From assembly GCA_029781795.1 (NCBI GenBank), contig JAKOWB010000209.1:1-49890 (forward strand): 49,890 nucleotides of DNA, read 5' to 3'. Source of the stretch: Pseudomonadota bacterium. GTDB taxonomy: Bacteria > Pseudomonadota > Alphaproteobacteria > Kiloniellales > JACOMY01. Under the pieces are notes generated by a model, which had not been told where the DNA came from, searched no databases, and saw only the letters and a program-made list of their open reading frames with translations. Of this stretch, positions 32,302-41,285 are shown one piece after another (the first letter of the stretch is position 1; each line of letters starts with the position of its first letter). The position numbers and the translations under genes were made by a program.

Positions 32302-34083
32302 CTATGCATCCGGCCAGAAGTAGTCCGGCGGCGGTGCCATCAGCGTCTCGCCACCGGCCCTGAGGGCCAGCCAGTGGCCTTCGCCCAGGGGCAGCAGGCG
32401 CTGGAAGAAGAAGCGCGCGGTCATCAGCTTGCCGGCCAGGAAGCCGTCGTCACCGCCGTGTGCCAGCCCGGCCGTGGCGGCGCGGGCGATCCTCAGCCAC
32501 TGCCAGGCGAAGAGCGTCAGCCCCATGATGCGCTGGAAGTCGGTGCCGGCCGCCCCGGCCTCGGCCGGGTCCTGGGCCATGCGCTCCTGGATGAAGGCGG
32601 AAGCGCGCTCCAGCCGCTCCCGGGCGGCCGCCAGCCCCGCGGCGAGGTCGGCGAGGGACGCCGGCGCGGCGGCCTCCTCGGCCCTCAGGGTCTCGAGGAA
32701 GCGCTGCCAGACGGCGCCGTCCTGGCGCGGGATCTGCCGGCGGATCAGGTCCAGCGCCAGCATGCCGTTGGCGCCCTCCTGGATCGGATTGAGGCGCACC
32801 TCGCGCAGGATCTGCTCGACCCCGTTGTCTCGGATGTAGCCGTGCCCGCCCAGCACCTGCAACGAATCGTTGGCCGACCAGACGCCCCAGTCGGCCAGCG
32901 TCGCCTTGACGCTGGAGGTGAGGAAGCCCAGCCAGTCGGCCGCTGCCTGGCGCCGCGCCGGGTCGGGGTGGTGCTCGGCGAGGTCGACCTCCAGCCCCAG
33001 GCCGAGGTAGAGCGCGCGCGCCGCCTCGATGTAGGCGCGGCTGGTCAGCAGCAGGCGGCGCACGTCGGGATGGCAGAGGATCGGGTCGGCCGGCAGCTCG
33101 GGCTGCGCCGGCTTGCCCGGGGCACGGCCCTGCAGGCGCTGGCGGCTGTAGGCGGCGGCGATCTGATAGGCCGCCTCGGCCCCGGCCATGCCCTGCGAGC
33201 CGACCATGAGGCGCGCCGCGTTCACCATGTCGAACAGCGCCACCAGGCCCTTGCAGCGCTCACCGATCATCCAGCCGGTCGCGCCCTCGAAGGCCATCTG
33301 GCAGGTGGCCGAGGCGGCGTAGCCCAGCTTGTGCTCCAGCCGCACGGCGCCGAGCGAGTTGCGGCTGCCGTCCGGCAGGATCTTGGGCGTCAGGAAGAGG
33401 CTGAGCCCGCGCGAGCCCGGCGGGTCCCCGGCGGCGCGCGCCAGTACCAGGTGCACGATGTTCTCGGTCAGGTCGTGGTCGCCGCCGGAGATGAAGATCT
33501 TGGTGCCGCTGAGGCGCCAGGTGCCGTCGGCGGCGGGCTCGGCCCTGGTCTTGGCGAGGCCCACGTCGGTGCCGCAGTGCGGCTCGGTCATGCACATGGT
33601 GCCGCCGATGCGCCCGGTGGCAAGGCCTTCGGAATAGCGCTCGCGCAGCGCGGGTGCCGCATGGCGCTGCAGCATGCGATAGACCATGGCGAAGAGGCCG
33701 AAGTAGTCGCTGAGCGCGATCGAGGCGCCGCTGGTCAGCTCGTTCAGCACGAAGGCCAGGGTCTGCGGCAGGCCCTGGCCGCCGTGCTCCGGCTTCGCGG
33801 TCAGGCCGCTCCAGCCGCCGGCGACGAAGGCCTGGAAGGCCCGCTTCAGGCCGGCCGGCACCACCACGCCCGTGGGCGTCAGGCGACAGCCCTCAGCGTC
33901 GCTCGCCAGGTTCTGCGGCTGGATCTGCTCGGCCGCCAGGGTGCCGGCCTGTTCCAGCACCTGGTCGATCAGCGCGCGATCCAGGCCGGGAAAGGCGCCG
34001 GTCGGCGCCAGCGTGCCCTCCATGTCCAGCAGATCGTGCAGCACGAAGCGGATGTCGCGCAGCGGCGGCGTATAGGTCGGCAT
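32302..34083 (-). CDS. Acyl-CoA dehydrogenase (DmdC/FadE-like long form)
   Basis: This 593-residue FAD enzyme introduces the α,β double bond in acyl-CoA and passes electrons to ETF. Long forms like this one include 3-methylmercaptopropionyl-CoA dehydrogenase (DmdC) and long-chain FadE-type proteins. Seen in order: ACDH_N segment, [19 protein letters not shown] and [30 protein letters not shown], and the C-terminal catalytic-base area [20 protein letters not shown]. In many homologues that last segment reads YEGTN; here Tyr is replaced by Gln and Thr by Ala. The catalytic Glu is kept. The divergent TetR gene probably regulates it. Assignment to DmdC is not secure. Confidence 0.9.
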   Translation of the reverse strand: MPTYTPPLRDIRFVLHDLLDMEGTLAPTGAFPGLDRALIDQVLEQAGTLAAEQIQPQNLASDAEGCRLTPTGVVVPAGLKRAFQAFVAGGWSGLTAKPEHGGQGLPQTLAFVLNELTSGASIALSDYFGLFAMVYRMLQRHAAPALRERYSEGLATGRIGGTMCMTEPHCGTDVGLAKTRAEPAADGTWRLSGTKIFISGGDHDLTENIVHLVLARAAGDPPGSRGLSLFLTPKILPDGSRNSLGAVRLEHKLGYAASATCQMAFEGATGWMIGERCKGLVALFDMVNAARLMVGSQGMAGAEAAYQIAAAYSRQRLQGRAPGKPAQPELPADPILCHPDVRRLLLTSRAYIEAARALYLGLGLEVDLAEHHPDPARRQAAADWLGFLTSSVKATLADWGVWSANDSLQVLGGHGYIRDNGVEQILREVRLNPIQEGANGMLALDLIRRQIPRQDGAVWQRFLETLRAEEAAAPASLADLAAGLAAARERLERASAFIQERMAQDPAEAGAAGTDFQRIMGLTLFAWQWLRIARAATAGLAHGGDDGFLAGKLMTARFFFQRLLPLGEGHWLALRAGGETLMAPPPDYFWPDA

Positions 34084-34109
34084 GGCGCGGCCTTTCGGGA
34101 GCGGTTACA

Positions 34110-34129
34110 TTTCGAACATGCGTTCGAAA
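34110..34129. promoter_or_regulatory. Probable TetR operator
   Basis: TTTCGAAC (34110-34117), four bases, then GTTCGAAA (34122-34129) form a perfect 8-4-8 palindrome between the divergent acyl-CoA dehydrogenase and TetR genes. Its AT-rich centre in GC-rich DNA, and placement between the two divergent starts, fit a TetR dimer site. Confidence 0.7.
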
Positions 34130-34171
34130 ACTAGCAAGGCGCCACGGCAGCGGCAAGCGCGCCGCCCGCGC

Positions 34172-34777
34172 ATGGCCAAGGGCGACGCCGCGGCGCGCGA
34201 AAGGCTGCTGGCGGAGGCGGCGGCCTTCCTCAGGCGGCGGGGCGCCGAGGGCACGACGATGCGCGCGCTGGCGCGGCACCTCGGCATCGGCGCGGCCTCG
34301 CTCTACTACCATTTCCCCGACCGCGATGCGCTGCTGGCCGAGTGCCTGGAACGCGAGCTGGTGGGGCTGGAGACGGCGGTGCTGCGGGCCGCCGCCGGCG
34401 GCGGCGCGCCGGCCGAGCGCGTCGCCGCGATCCTTGCGGCGCATATCGCCTTCCAGCTGCGCTGGGCCGGCAGGGCCGGGCGGCGGCATGGGCGCGCCGG
34501 ACTGGCGCCGCTGCTGGAGGGGCTGCCGCCGGCGCGGCGGCGGCGCATCGACGCCCGCCAGCGCGCCATCGTCGGCGCGCTGCGCGCCGTGCTGACCGAG
34601 GGCTCGGTCGCGGGCGAGCTGCTGGTGCCCGACGCCACGCCCACCGCCTTCGCCCTGCTGTCGCTGGGCGAGCACGCCATCGCCTGGGCCCGGCCCAAGG
34701 GCCGCCTGGGGCCGGCGGCGCTGACCGACCTGCTGGTCGCGCTGGGCCTCAGGATGGTGACGCCGGCGGCAGGCTAG
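34172..34777 (+). CDS. TetR/AcrR family transcriptional regulator
   Basis: This regulator of about 201 residues has the TetR N-terminal HTH: RERLLAEAAAFLRRRGAEGT, then MRALARHLGIGAASLYYHFP, the recognition-helix pattern typical of the family. The C-terminal domain is Ala/Arg-rich and its ligand is unknown; an acyl-CoA-type ligand is plausible given the divergent acyl-CoA dehydrogenase. Starts at 34082, 34118 and 34172 share the frame. I choose 34172 because the earlier two overlap the operator or lie before it, and the HTH needs no more upstream residues. The 3' end overlaps the converging amine oxidase gene by four bases. Confidence 0.87.
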   Translation: MAKGDAAARERLLAEAAAFLRRRGAEGTTMRALARHLGIGAASLYYHFPDRDALLAECLERELVGLETAVLRAAAGGGAPAERVAAILAAHIAFQLRWAGRAGRRHGRAGLAPLLEGLPPARRRRIDARQRAIVGALRAVLTEGSVAGELLVPDATPTAFALLSLGEHAIAWARPKGRLGPAALTDLLVALGLRMVTPAAG

Positions 34778-35997
34778 GCCAGCGTCGCCAGCACGTCCTC
34801 GGCGGCGCGCAGGCCGCTGGCAAAGGCGCCGTGGCAGGTCGCCGGGTCGCTGATCGATGTCGCCTCGCCGGCGAAGAAGAGGCGCCCCTCGACCGGCCGC
34901 GCCAGCACGGCGCGGGCGTCCGCCGCGCCGGGCCGGGCATAGGAATAGCCGCCGTCGGTCCAGGGGTCCTGCGACCAGCCGGTCGCTGCCAGCGGCGTCA
35001 GGTGCTTCGCCAGGCCGCTGCCGAATTCGCGCGCCAGCTCTTCCAGCGCGTTGGCCGCCAGCGCGCCCGGGCCGGCGGCGGCGAGCTCGGCCGCCAGCGG
35101 GCCGCCGTAGTAGGCCTCCAGCGTCGGGCGGCCGAACTCGTGCATGTGGAAGTGCGCGCAGTCGACGCGGTCGAAGGTGAGGTTGGCCTGGAACTCGGCG
35201 GTCGAGCCGAAAGGCTGGCCCTCGATCTTGAAGAAGATCTTCTCGTTCACGCCGAGCGGCAGGTCTTCCAGCGCCTGGCGCTTCTCCTCCGGCAGCCCGG
35301 GCTCGAAGGCGACGCGCCCCTTGGCCAGCAGCGCGGTCGGCAGCGTGACCACGGCGGCCCGCGCCTCCAGGCGCCCGGCCGGCCCCTCGACGGCGACGCC
35401 GCCGCGCGTCAGCCTGATGCGTTCGACGGGGGTCTCCAGCCTCACCGGCAACCCCGCGCCAAAGGCCGCCACCATGGCGCCGAGGCCCCGGGGGTCGTGC
35501 CAGTTGACGTCGGTCGAGCCGGCGCGCGCGTAGTCGATGGCGGAGAGCTGCTCGGGCAGCGCGCCGGAGGACCAGGAGAGCGCGGCCGAGAGCGGCGCGC
35601 GCCACTCGCCGGCCTCGGCCAGCAGGTCGCCGATGGCGCAGTCCGCGCCGCTGTCCAGCCGCGCCTCCAGCGCCAGGTAGAGCCGTTCCCAGGCATCGCG
35701 GTAGGCGGCGTAGCGCGGGCCGAGCTTCTTCTCGGTGAAGGGCCGGCCCCAGAGGATCGGGTTCTCCACCACGGCGAAGCCGAGCTTCCGCGCGATGCCG
35801 ACCAGCGGGTTGATGTCGGCCGAATGCCACCAGTGGCAGCCGAGGTCGATGCCCATGCCCTCGCTGGCGAGGGTCCAGGCCCGCCCGCCGATGCGCGCGC
35901 GCGCCTCCAGCAGCAGCACCGCGCGCCCGGCCTCCACCAGGCGCCGCGTGGCGGCAAGGCCGGCCATGCCGGCGCCGATGACGACAACTTCGGGCAT
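34774..35997 (-). CDS. Flavin-dependent amine oxidase family protein
   Basis: This 407-residue FAD enzyme of the amine oxidase/NAD(P)-binding Rossmann family starts EVVVIGAGMAGLAATRRLVE, and ARARIGGRAWTL is the adenine-ring and second dinucleotide contact. The C-terminal FAD end is GRLFFAGEATSISDPATCHG with a helix after it. It lacks a signal peptide, so it works in the cytosol. The substrate is unknown; FAO, phytoene-desaturase-like and monoamine oxidases share these motifs. It converges with the TetR gene and lies 17 bases after leuD on the minus strand, so it may be transcribed with leuD. Confidence 0.9.
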   Translation of the reverse strand: MPEVVVIGAGMAGLAATRRLVEAGRAVLLLEARARIGGRAWTLASEGMGIDLGCHWWHSADINPLVGIARKLGFAVVENPILWGRPFTEKKLGPRYAAYRDAWERLYLALEARLDSGADCAIGDLLAEAGEWRAPLSAALSWSSGALPEQLSAIDYARAGSTDVNWHDPRGLGAMVAAFGAGLPVRLETPVERIRLTRGGVAVEGPAGRLEARAAVVTLPTALLAKGRVAFEPGLPEEKRQALEDLPLGVNEKIFFKIEGQPFGSTAEFQANLTFDRVDCAHFHMHEFGRPTLEAYYGGPLAAELAAAGPGALAANALEELAREFGSGLAKHLTPLAATGWSQDPWTDGGYSYARPGAADARAVLARPVEGRLFFAGEATSISDPATCHGAFASGLRAAEDVLATLA

Positions 35998-36014
35998 GGT
36001 CGGCGCGACGCGCC

Positions 36015-36617
36015 CTACATCCAGGGCTGGCTCTGCTTGCGCTTGGCCTCGAAGGAGTCGATGGCGGCGCCCTTCTGCATGGTCTGGCCGATGTCGTCGA
36101 GGCCGTTCAGCAGGCAGTGCTTGCGGAACGGGTCGACCTGGAACTTGTAGACGCCGCCGTCGGGGCCGCGGATCTCCTGCGCCTCCAGGTCCACCGTCAC
36201 GCGCGCATTGGCGCCGCGGCCGGCGTCGTCCAGCAGCTTGGCCAGGATCTCCGGCGGCACGACGATCGGCAGGATGCCGTTCTTGAAGCAGTTGTTGAAG
36301 AAGATGTCGGCGAACGAGGTCGCGATGACGCAGCGGATGCCGAAGTCGAGCAGCGCCCAGGGGGCATGCTCGCGCGACGAGCCGCAGCCGAAGTTGTCGC
36401 CGGCGATCAGGATCTCGGCCTTGTCGTAGGGCGCGCGGTTCAGCACGAAGTCGGTCTTCTCGCCCTTGGCGTCGTAGCGCATGGCGGCGAAGAGGCCCTT
36501 GGCAAGGCCGGTGCGCTTGATGGTCTTCAGGAAGCGCGCCGGAATGATCTTGTCGGTATCGACGTTGCTCATCGGCAGCGGCGCCGCGATCGCGGTCAGC
36601 GTGGTGAACTTCAGCAT
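36015..36617 (-). CDS. leuD: 3-isopropylmalate dehydratase, small subunit
   Basis: With LeuC this forms isopropylmalate isomerase, which isomerises 2- to 3-isopropylmalate. The 200-residue swivel-domain subunit begins [20 protein letters not shown]. It contains [18 protein letters not shown] start-of-family residues, [18 protein letters not shown] (substrate contacts), and [18 protein letters not shown]. Length and motifs are normal. In many alphaproteobacteria leuC is very close to leuD; here about 2 kb with four membrane proteins lies between them on the same strand. Confidence 0.96.
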   Translation of the reverse strand: MLKFTTLTAIAAPLPMSNVDTDKIIPARFLKTIKRTGLAKGLFAAMRYDAKGEKTDFVLNRAPYDKAEILIAGDNFGCGSSREHAPWALLDFGIRCVIATSFADIFFNNCFKNGILPIVVPPEILAKLLDDAGRGANARVTVDLEAQEIRGPDGGVYKFQVDPFRKHCLLNGLDDIGQTMQKGAAIDSFEAKRKQSQPWM

Positions 36618-36642
36618 GGCTCTCTCCTAGCTCGCCGGGGGC

Positions 36643-37053
36643 CTAGCGCGCCGAGGCGGCGGGGCGACGCACAAATACACTGACGCAGAGCAGAAGGCCA
36701 ACCACAAGGCTGAGCCAGCCGCCCGGTTCGACCGCCAGGCCCGCGTCCTTGCCGGCCTCGGAGATCATCAAACCAACGGTAGCGACCGCGCCGATCCCGG
36801 AGACCAGCGCAAAGTAGCGCCCGCCCGTGCCGAGGATGCAGGTCACCAGCGTGCCCAGGACACCGATCGGTACCAGCAGGACCAGATAGACGCCCGGCAG
36901 GGCACCGGCCCAGCCCTCGAAGATGCTCTGCACCAGGTGATAGCCGTGGACCAGCCGGTAATTGTCGATGCTGAGCCAGGGCAGGAAGAACAGGACAAGA
37001 AGGACAATCGACAGCCAGAAATCGACACGCTTGGCAATCACGTCGAAGGACAT
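36643..37053 (-). CDS. Small four-helix membrane protein, array member 4
   Basis: This 136-residue inner-membrane protein is the last on the strand of four tandem paralogues between leuC and leuD. It has four hydrophobic helices (about residues 12-28, 50-72, 80-98, 112-130). The array's shared marks are VLFFLPWLSI at the end of helix 1, a following HGYHL segment corresponding to the SGLE motif of its neighbours, YLVLLVPIGVLGTLV in helix 2, and GGWLSLVVGLLL at the start of helix 4, ending RRP. The ATG at 37053 has GGAG upstream. No named family is recognised. Confidence 0.75.
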   Translation of the reverse strand: MSFDVIAKRVDFWLSIVLLVLFFLPWLSIDNYRLVHGYHLVQSIFEGWAGALPGVYLVLLVPIGVLGTLVTCILGTGGRYFALVSGIGAVATVGLMISEAGKDAGLAVEPGGWLSLVVGLLLCVSVFVRRPAASAR

Positions 37054-37096
37054 CGCTCCACACCTCCACCGGTCACGTTTGCAGGGAAAGAGGGTT

Positions 37097-37564
37097 TCAT
37101 CGCCGGTCGACGCCGCGCTGCGCGCCGGGGCCCAGGCGGCGCTCCGGCAGGCGGATGACGCCGAGGGCGGCGAGCAGCAGCAGCAGGCCCAGCAGCAGCG
37201 TGGCATAGGCGCCGTAGGCCAGCACCATGGCGCCGCTGGCCGGGTCGGCATCGCGCCGGGCCAGCCACAGCAGCCCGGCGCCCAGCAGCGCCAGCAGGCC
37301 GCAGAGTCCGCCGAACAGGCGCACGCCGTGGCCCAGCAGGGCAGCGCCCAGCGTCAGCAGCGCCAGCACCGGGATGGCGGCGAAGGCCACCAGCAGGATG
37401 GCCTCGGCCTGCTCGGCCTGGCGCCCGCGTGCCAGCGAGACCAGTTCGAGCCCGGAGAGGCTGGTGGTGCGGCTCTGCATCCAGGGCAGGAAGAAGGCCA
37501 CCAGCATGGCGACCGCCAGCAGGGTCTCCAGCCGGTTGACCAGGCGTGACGCGGCGGCGGGCAC
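37097..37564 (-). CDS. Small four-helix membrane protein, array member 3
   Basis: This 155-residue paralogue starts with GTG at 37564 and lies 26 bases after the stop of the preceding member. Helix 1 ends VAFFLPWMQ and is followed by SLSGLELVSLARGRQ. Helix 2 is LLVAFAAIPVLALLTLGA, and helix 4 begins YGAYATLLLGLLLLLAALG and ends RLPERR. The FLPW and SGLE marks match the other members, and the terminal helix closely matches the member at 38176. The ribosome site is weak, so translation may depend on the gene before it. Confidence 0.7.
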   Translation of the reverse strand: MPAAASRLVNRLETLLAVAMLVAFFLPWMQSRTTSLSGLELVSLARGRQAEQAEAILLVAFAAIPVLALLTLGAALLGHGVRLFGGLCGLLALLGAGLLWLARRDADPASGAMVLAYGAYATLLLGLLLLLAALGVIRLPERRLGPGAQRGVDRR

Positions 37565-37590
37565 CGACTCTGCTCAGCGCGCCAACGGGC

Positions 37591-38043
37591 TCAGCCGCGG
37601 CGCTTCGGCACGAAGGCCATCAGCACCAGCAGGACGCTGAGCGCCAGGGCCGCCCAGGCGCCGACCTCGTAGTTGTTGAAGGTGTCCATGCCCTCGTCCA
37701 TCACGCCCTTGCCCGCCAGTACGATGGCCGGCAGGCCGGCGAGGAATCCGGTCGCCGAGGCGATGCCGGCGCCGGCCAGGCCGAACAGCAGGGTCAGCAC
37801 GCCGAACAGCGGGATCAGCAGCAGGATGTAGACCGGCCAGAGATTGGGCAGCATGTCGCCCACCGAGGCCCCGGCCTGCATCGCGTCCTTGCTCATCATC
37901 ACCACGCCATAGGTGACGTCGAACCCGGACATCGTGGAGCCGTTGCCGAAGGTCGTGTTGTCGCCCGACGGCAGGTCCGGCAGCCAAGGCAGGAAGAACG
38001 CGACCAGCAGCAGCAGGGCGAGGAAAGCCATAACCCGCGACAT
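37591..38043 (-). CDS. Small four-helix membrane protein, array member 2
   Basis: This 150-residue paralogue begins MSRVMAFLALLLLVAFFLPW at the ATG at 38043, which has a strong GGAGGGG upstream. The loop after helix 1 is longer than in the other members and polar (DLPSGDNTTFGNGSTMSGF), still ending in the SGF/SGLE position. Helix 2 is YILLLIPLFGVLTLLFGLA, and helix 4 begins VGAWAALALSVLLVLM and ends VPKRR. No Cys or metal-binding pattern is visible. Members seem to form one transcript in the order 38176, 37591, 37097, 36643 and then leuD. Confidence 0.75.
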   Translation of the reverse strand: MSRVMAFLALLLLVAFFLPWLPDLPSGDNTTFGNGSTMSGFDVTYGVVMMSKDAMQAGASVGDMLPNLWPVYILLLIPLFGVLTLLFGLAGAGIASATGFLAGLPAIVLAGKGVMDEGMDTFNNYEVGAWAALALSVLLVLMAFVPKRRG

Positions 38044-38175
38044 GCCAACCCCTCCGTCGTCAGTGTCGCCGGCGCGACAGGCACCTTGCCGGCGCCGGGA
38101 GTCTAGCCCAACTACAGCATCGCGGCGACAAGACCATGACGCCGCAGGGGTGAGCCGGTTCACCCCGGGATGCGG

Positions 38176-38613
38176 CTAGCGGCGCGCGGGCAGTCGCAGC
38201 AGGCCGGCGCCGGTCAGGATCAGCAGCAGGCCGAGGCCCAGGGTCGCCCAGGCGCCGACGGCGAAGAAGCGGAAGACCTCGTCGAAGTCGCTGCCGAGGT
38301 CGAGCGCGATCAGGGCCAGCAGCAGCCAGGGCACCAGCCCGGTCAGCAGCGCGAAGCCGCGGGCCCACCAGACGCCGATGGCACCGGTCACCAGGGTCAG
38401 CGCGATGCCGATGGGCAGCGCCCAGAAGAGATAGACGACCCAGCCGCCCTCCATGTCGCCGAAGGAGGCGACGCTGCCCATCCGGCCGCTGGCGTCCAGG
38501 GTGGCGCGCAGCATCTCCAGCCCGGAGATGGCCTGGCCGAAGCCGAGGTCGAGCCAGGGCAGCACGAAGGCCAGCCCCAGCAGGATGGCCAGCAGCACCT
38601 CGAGCGCGCGCAT
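38176..38613 (-). CDS. Small four-helix membrane protein, array member 1
   Basis: This first member of the array has 145 residues and starts ten bases after leuC. Helix 1, VLLAILLGLAFVLPWLDLG, ends in the shared LPW mark and is followed by AISGLEML. Helix 2 is YLFWALPIGIALTLVTGAIG, and helix 4 begins VGAWATLGLGLLLILTGAG and ends RLPARR. An acidic pair (DLGSDFDEVFRF) sits before helix 4. Short spacing to leuC suggests co-transcription with leucine genes. Function is unknown; transport, sensing or complex-assembly roles are all open. Confidence 0.75.
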   Translation of the reverse strand: MRALEVLLAILLGLAFVLPWLDLGFGQAISGLEMLRATLDASGRMGSVASFGDMEGGWVVYLFWALPIGIALTLVTGAIGVWWARGFALLTGLVPWLLLALIALDLGSDFDEVFRFFAVGAWATLGLGLLLILTGAGLLRLPARR

Positions 38614-38623
38614 CGGAGAGCGC

Positions 38624-40045
38624 CTAGCCCAGCTCGCGCACGTCGGCGATATGGCCGGCGATCGCCGCCGCCGCCGCCATGGCCGGGCTCATCAGGTGGG
38701 TGCGCCCGCCCGGGCCCTGGCGGCCCTCGAAGTTGCGGTTGCTGGTCGAGGCGCAGCGCTCGCCCGGCTTCAGCTTGTCGGCGTTCATGGCCAGGCACAT
38801 GGAGCAGCCCGGCTCGCGCCAGTCGAAGCCGGCGGCGCGCAGCACCTTGTCCAGGCCCTCGCTCTCCGCCTGCTCCTTCACCAGGCCGCTGCCCGGGACC
38901 ACCATGGCGTGGACCCCGGCGGCGACCTTGCGGCCCCTGGCCAGCGCCTTCTCGGCCACGGCGGCGACGGCGCGCAGGTCCTCGATGCGCCCGTTGGTGC
39001 AGGAGCCGATGAAGACCTTGTCGATCTTGATGTCGGTCAGCTTCTGCCCGGCCGTCAGGCCCATGTACTTCAGCGAGCGGGCGATGCCGTCGCGCTTGGC
39101 CTCGTCGTGGCCGGCCTCGGGTCCCGGCACCGCGGCGGTGACCGGCAGCACATCCTCGGGGCTGGTGCCCCAGGTGACCTGCGGCACGATCTCGGCGGCG
39201 TTCAGCACCACCTCGCGGTCATAGTGCGCGCCGGGATCGGACGGCAGGGTCTTCCACCAGGCCAGGGCCTGTTCCCACTGCCCGGCCTTCGGCGCCATGG
39301 GGCGGCCCTTGATGTAGGCGAAGGTGGTCTCGTCCGGCGCGATCAGGCCGGCGCGGGCGCCGGCTTCGATCGACATGTTGCAGACCGTCATGCGGCCCTC
39401 CATCGAGAGGTCGCGGATCGCCTTGCCGGCGTACTCGATGACATGGCCGGTGCCGCCGGCCGTGCCGATCTTGCCGATGATGGCCAGCACCAGGTCCTTG
39501 GCGGTGCAGCCCAGCGGCAGGTCGCCCTCGACCAGGACGCGCATGTTCTTGGCCGGGCGCTGCAGCAGCGTCTGCGTGGCCAGCACGTGCTCGACCTCGG
39601 AGGTGCCGATGCCGAAGGCCAGCGAGCCGAAGGCGCCATGTGTCGAGGTGTGGCTGTCGCCGCAGACGATGGTCTGGCCCGGCAGGGTGAAGCCCTGCTC
39701 CGGCCCGATGATGTGGACGATGCCCTGGCGCACGTCGTCCATGTCGAACAGCGGCACGCCGAAGTCCTTGGCGTTCTGCCGCAGGGTCTCGACCTGGACC
39801 CGGCTCTCCTCGTCGGCGATGCCCTGGGCGCGGCCCTCGGTCGGCACGTTGTGGTCGGGCACGGCCAGCGTCGCCTCCGGCCGGCGTACCTTGCGCCCCG
39901 CCAGGCGGAGCCCCTCGAAGGCCTGCGGGCTGGTAACCTCGTGCACCAGATGGCGGTCGATATAGATGAGGCAGGTGCCGTCGTCCTGGCGCTCCACCAG
40001 GTGACTGTCCCAGATCTTGTCGAACAGGGTGCGCGGCTGGCTCAT
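38624..40045 (-). CDS. leuC: 3-isopropylmalate dehydratase, large subunit
   Basis: This 473-residue aconitase-like subunit holds the [4Fe-4S] cluster. It starts [19 protein letters not shown]. Seen further on are [20 protein letters not shown], the first cluster Cys in [14 protein letters not shown] and the second pair in [13 protein letters not shown], followed by [10 protein letters not shown], all diagnostic. It is the first minus-strand gene of a run that continues into the membrane-protein array and leuD. rplS, which precedes leuC in many alphaproteobacteria, is about 2.8 kb upstream on the same strand, with three plus-strand genes between. Confidence 0.97.
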   Translation of the reverse strand: MSQPRTLFDKIWDSHLVERQDDGTCLIYIDRHLVHEVTSPQAFEGLRLAGRKVRRPEATLAVPDHNVPTEGRAQGIADEESRVQVETLRQNAKDFGVPLFDMDDVRQGIVHIIGPEQGFTLPGQTIVCGDSHTSTHGAFGSLAFGIGTSEVEHVLATQTLLQRPAKNMRVLVEGDLPLGCTAKDLVLAIIGKIGTAGGTGHVIEYAGKAIRDLSMEGRMTVCNMSIEAGARAGLIAPDETTFAYIKGRPMAPKAGQWEQALAWWKTLPSDPGAHYDREVVLNAAEIVPQVTWGTSPEDVLPVTAAVPGPEAGHDEAKRDGIARSLKYMGLTAGQKLTDIKIDKVFIGSCTNGRIEDLRAVAAVAEKALARGRKVAAGVHAMVVPGSGLVKEQAESEGLDKVLRAAGFDWREPGCSMCLAMNADKLKPGERCASTSNRNFEGRQGPGGRTHLMSPAMAAAAAIAGHIADVRELG

Positions 40046-40174
40046 GGCGTTGGATCTCTACGGTTCTTTTTCGGGCTGGGGGCAGACTTAGGCGCAGCCG
40101 CACCCGCCAGGCAAGTGCATATCGACCATGGCGGCCCGCGCACGGCGGGTGGCCCCGCCGGTCGAGCCGGGTCT

Positions 40175-40203
40175 TTATGCGGCGCACCCGGCGCGACTAG
40201 TCT
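40175..40203 (+). promoter_or_regulatory. Putative leaderless promoter for the gene at 40211
   Basis: TTATGC (40175-40180) and TAGTCT (40198-40203) are separated by 17 bases; the GTG start follows seven bases later with no SD. Confidence 0.45.
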
Positions 40204-40210
40204 TCCGCCC

Positions 40211-41185
40211 GTGTCTCCAGCCCCCGCGCATCCCACCGACATACTGCCGGTCCTGCTGCAGATCGACTGCGAGCCTGACCTGCGCACGCCCGACCGCGGC
40301 GGGCCGGTCGACTGGCATGGCGTGCGGGCCATGGCCGCGCTGCTGGACGACTGGCGGCGGCAGGCCGAGCGCGCCACCGGCGCGCCGGTCGCCCTCGCCT
40401 GGTTCTGGCGCGCCGACCCGCAGCTCGGCGAGCTGCACGGCGATCCGGCCTGGGCGCTGCGGCGGTTCGCCGGCACGATCGAACAGCAGCGCCGCGCCGG
40501 CGACTGCGTCGGCCTGCATGTGCACTGCTGGCGCCGCGTCGGCGACGGCACGGGCTGGATCAACGAGCACGGCGACGCGGCCTGGGTGGCGCGATGCCTG
40601 GAGGAGGGCTATGCCGCCTTCCGGGCCTGCCTGGGCGGCACGGCCGAGGATTTCCGCATGGGCGACGGCTTCATGGATCAGGCTGCCTTCGACCGGCTGG
40701 TCGCCCTCGGCATGCGCCGCGAGCAGTCGCTGGAGCCCGGCCGGCCGGCGATGCCCGGCCTGCGCGCCGGCGAGCGCAGCCACGGCAGCCTGCCGGACCG
40801 GCGCGCCATGCCGGTGGAGCCCTACCGGCCGCTGCCCCGGAACTACCTGCGGGCCTCGCCGGCCGGCGAGGCCGCCGTGCCGGCCTGGGTCGTGCCCTGC
40901 ACCACTGGCGCCATGCTGCCGCCGAGCGACCCCGCCGCGGCGGAGGCGACGCAGCACCAGGCCAACCTGGCCTACCAGCCGGGCGCCCTGCGCCGCATCC
41001 TGCTGAACGGCCTAGCCAAGCAACGGCGGCCCTATCTTTCGGTCGCGGTGCGCGCCGACTCGGCCTTGGCCGAGGCGCGCGGCGAGGTGGAAGCGAACCT
41101 GCGCCTGCTGTTGCGGCTGGCGGCGGAGCGCCCGGTGCGCTTCGTCACCGCCGCCGGGCTGCTGTCCGCCTGGGGGCTGGCCTGA
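40211..41185 (+). CDS. Polysaccharide-deacetylase-fold-like protein, uncertain
   Basis: This 324-residue protein has no signal peptide. I read the overall plan as a glycoside hydrolase/deacetylase-type barrel. The N-terminal VLLQIDCEPDLRTPD resembles the first metal-binding strand, GLHVHCWRRVGDG suggests a His-His metal site, and DFRMGDGFMDQAAFDRLVAL matches the strand where deacetylases have F-R-x-G-x(n). The C-terminal RFVTAAGLLSAW is like the end of such barrels. The activity is not established and homologues are best called hypothetical. The GTG at 40211 is chosen because the family-like start follows immediately. It is divergent from leuC. Confidence 0.6.
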   Translation: MSPAPAHPTDILPVLLQIDCEPDLRTPDRGGPVDWHGVRAMAALLDDWRRQAERATGAPVALAWFWRADPQLGELHGDPAWALRRFAGTIEQQRRAGDCVGLHVHCWRRVGDGTGWINEHGDAAWVARCLEEGYAAFRACLGGTAEDFRMGDGFMDQAAFDRLVALGMRREQSLEPGRPAMPGLRAGERSHGSLPDRRAMPVEPYRPLPRNYLRASPAGEAAVPAWVVPCTTGAMLPPSDPAAAEATQHQANLAYQPGALRRILLNGLAKQRRPYLSVAVRADSALAEARGEVEANLRLLLRLAAERPVRFVTAAGLLSAWGLA

Positions 41186-41285
41186 CCCGCCTTTGCTTGC
41201 GTGCTGAACAACTGCATGTGACGGTAGGCGCCGGGAAAGGTCGCGGCCCGGTGACGCCCGCCGTGAGGGAGTGTCTGGCAGGTCC

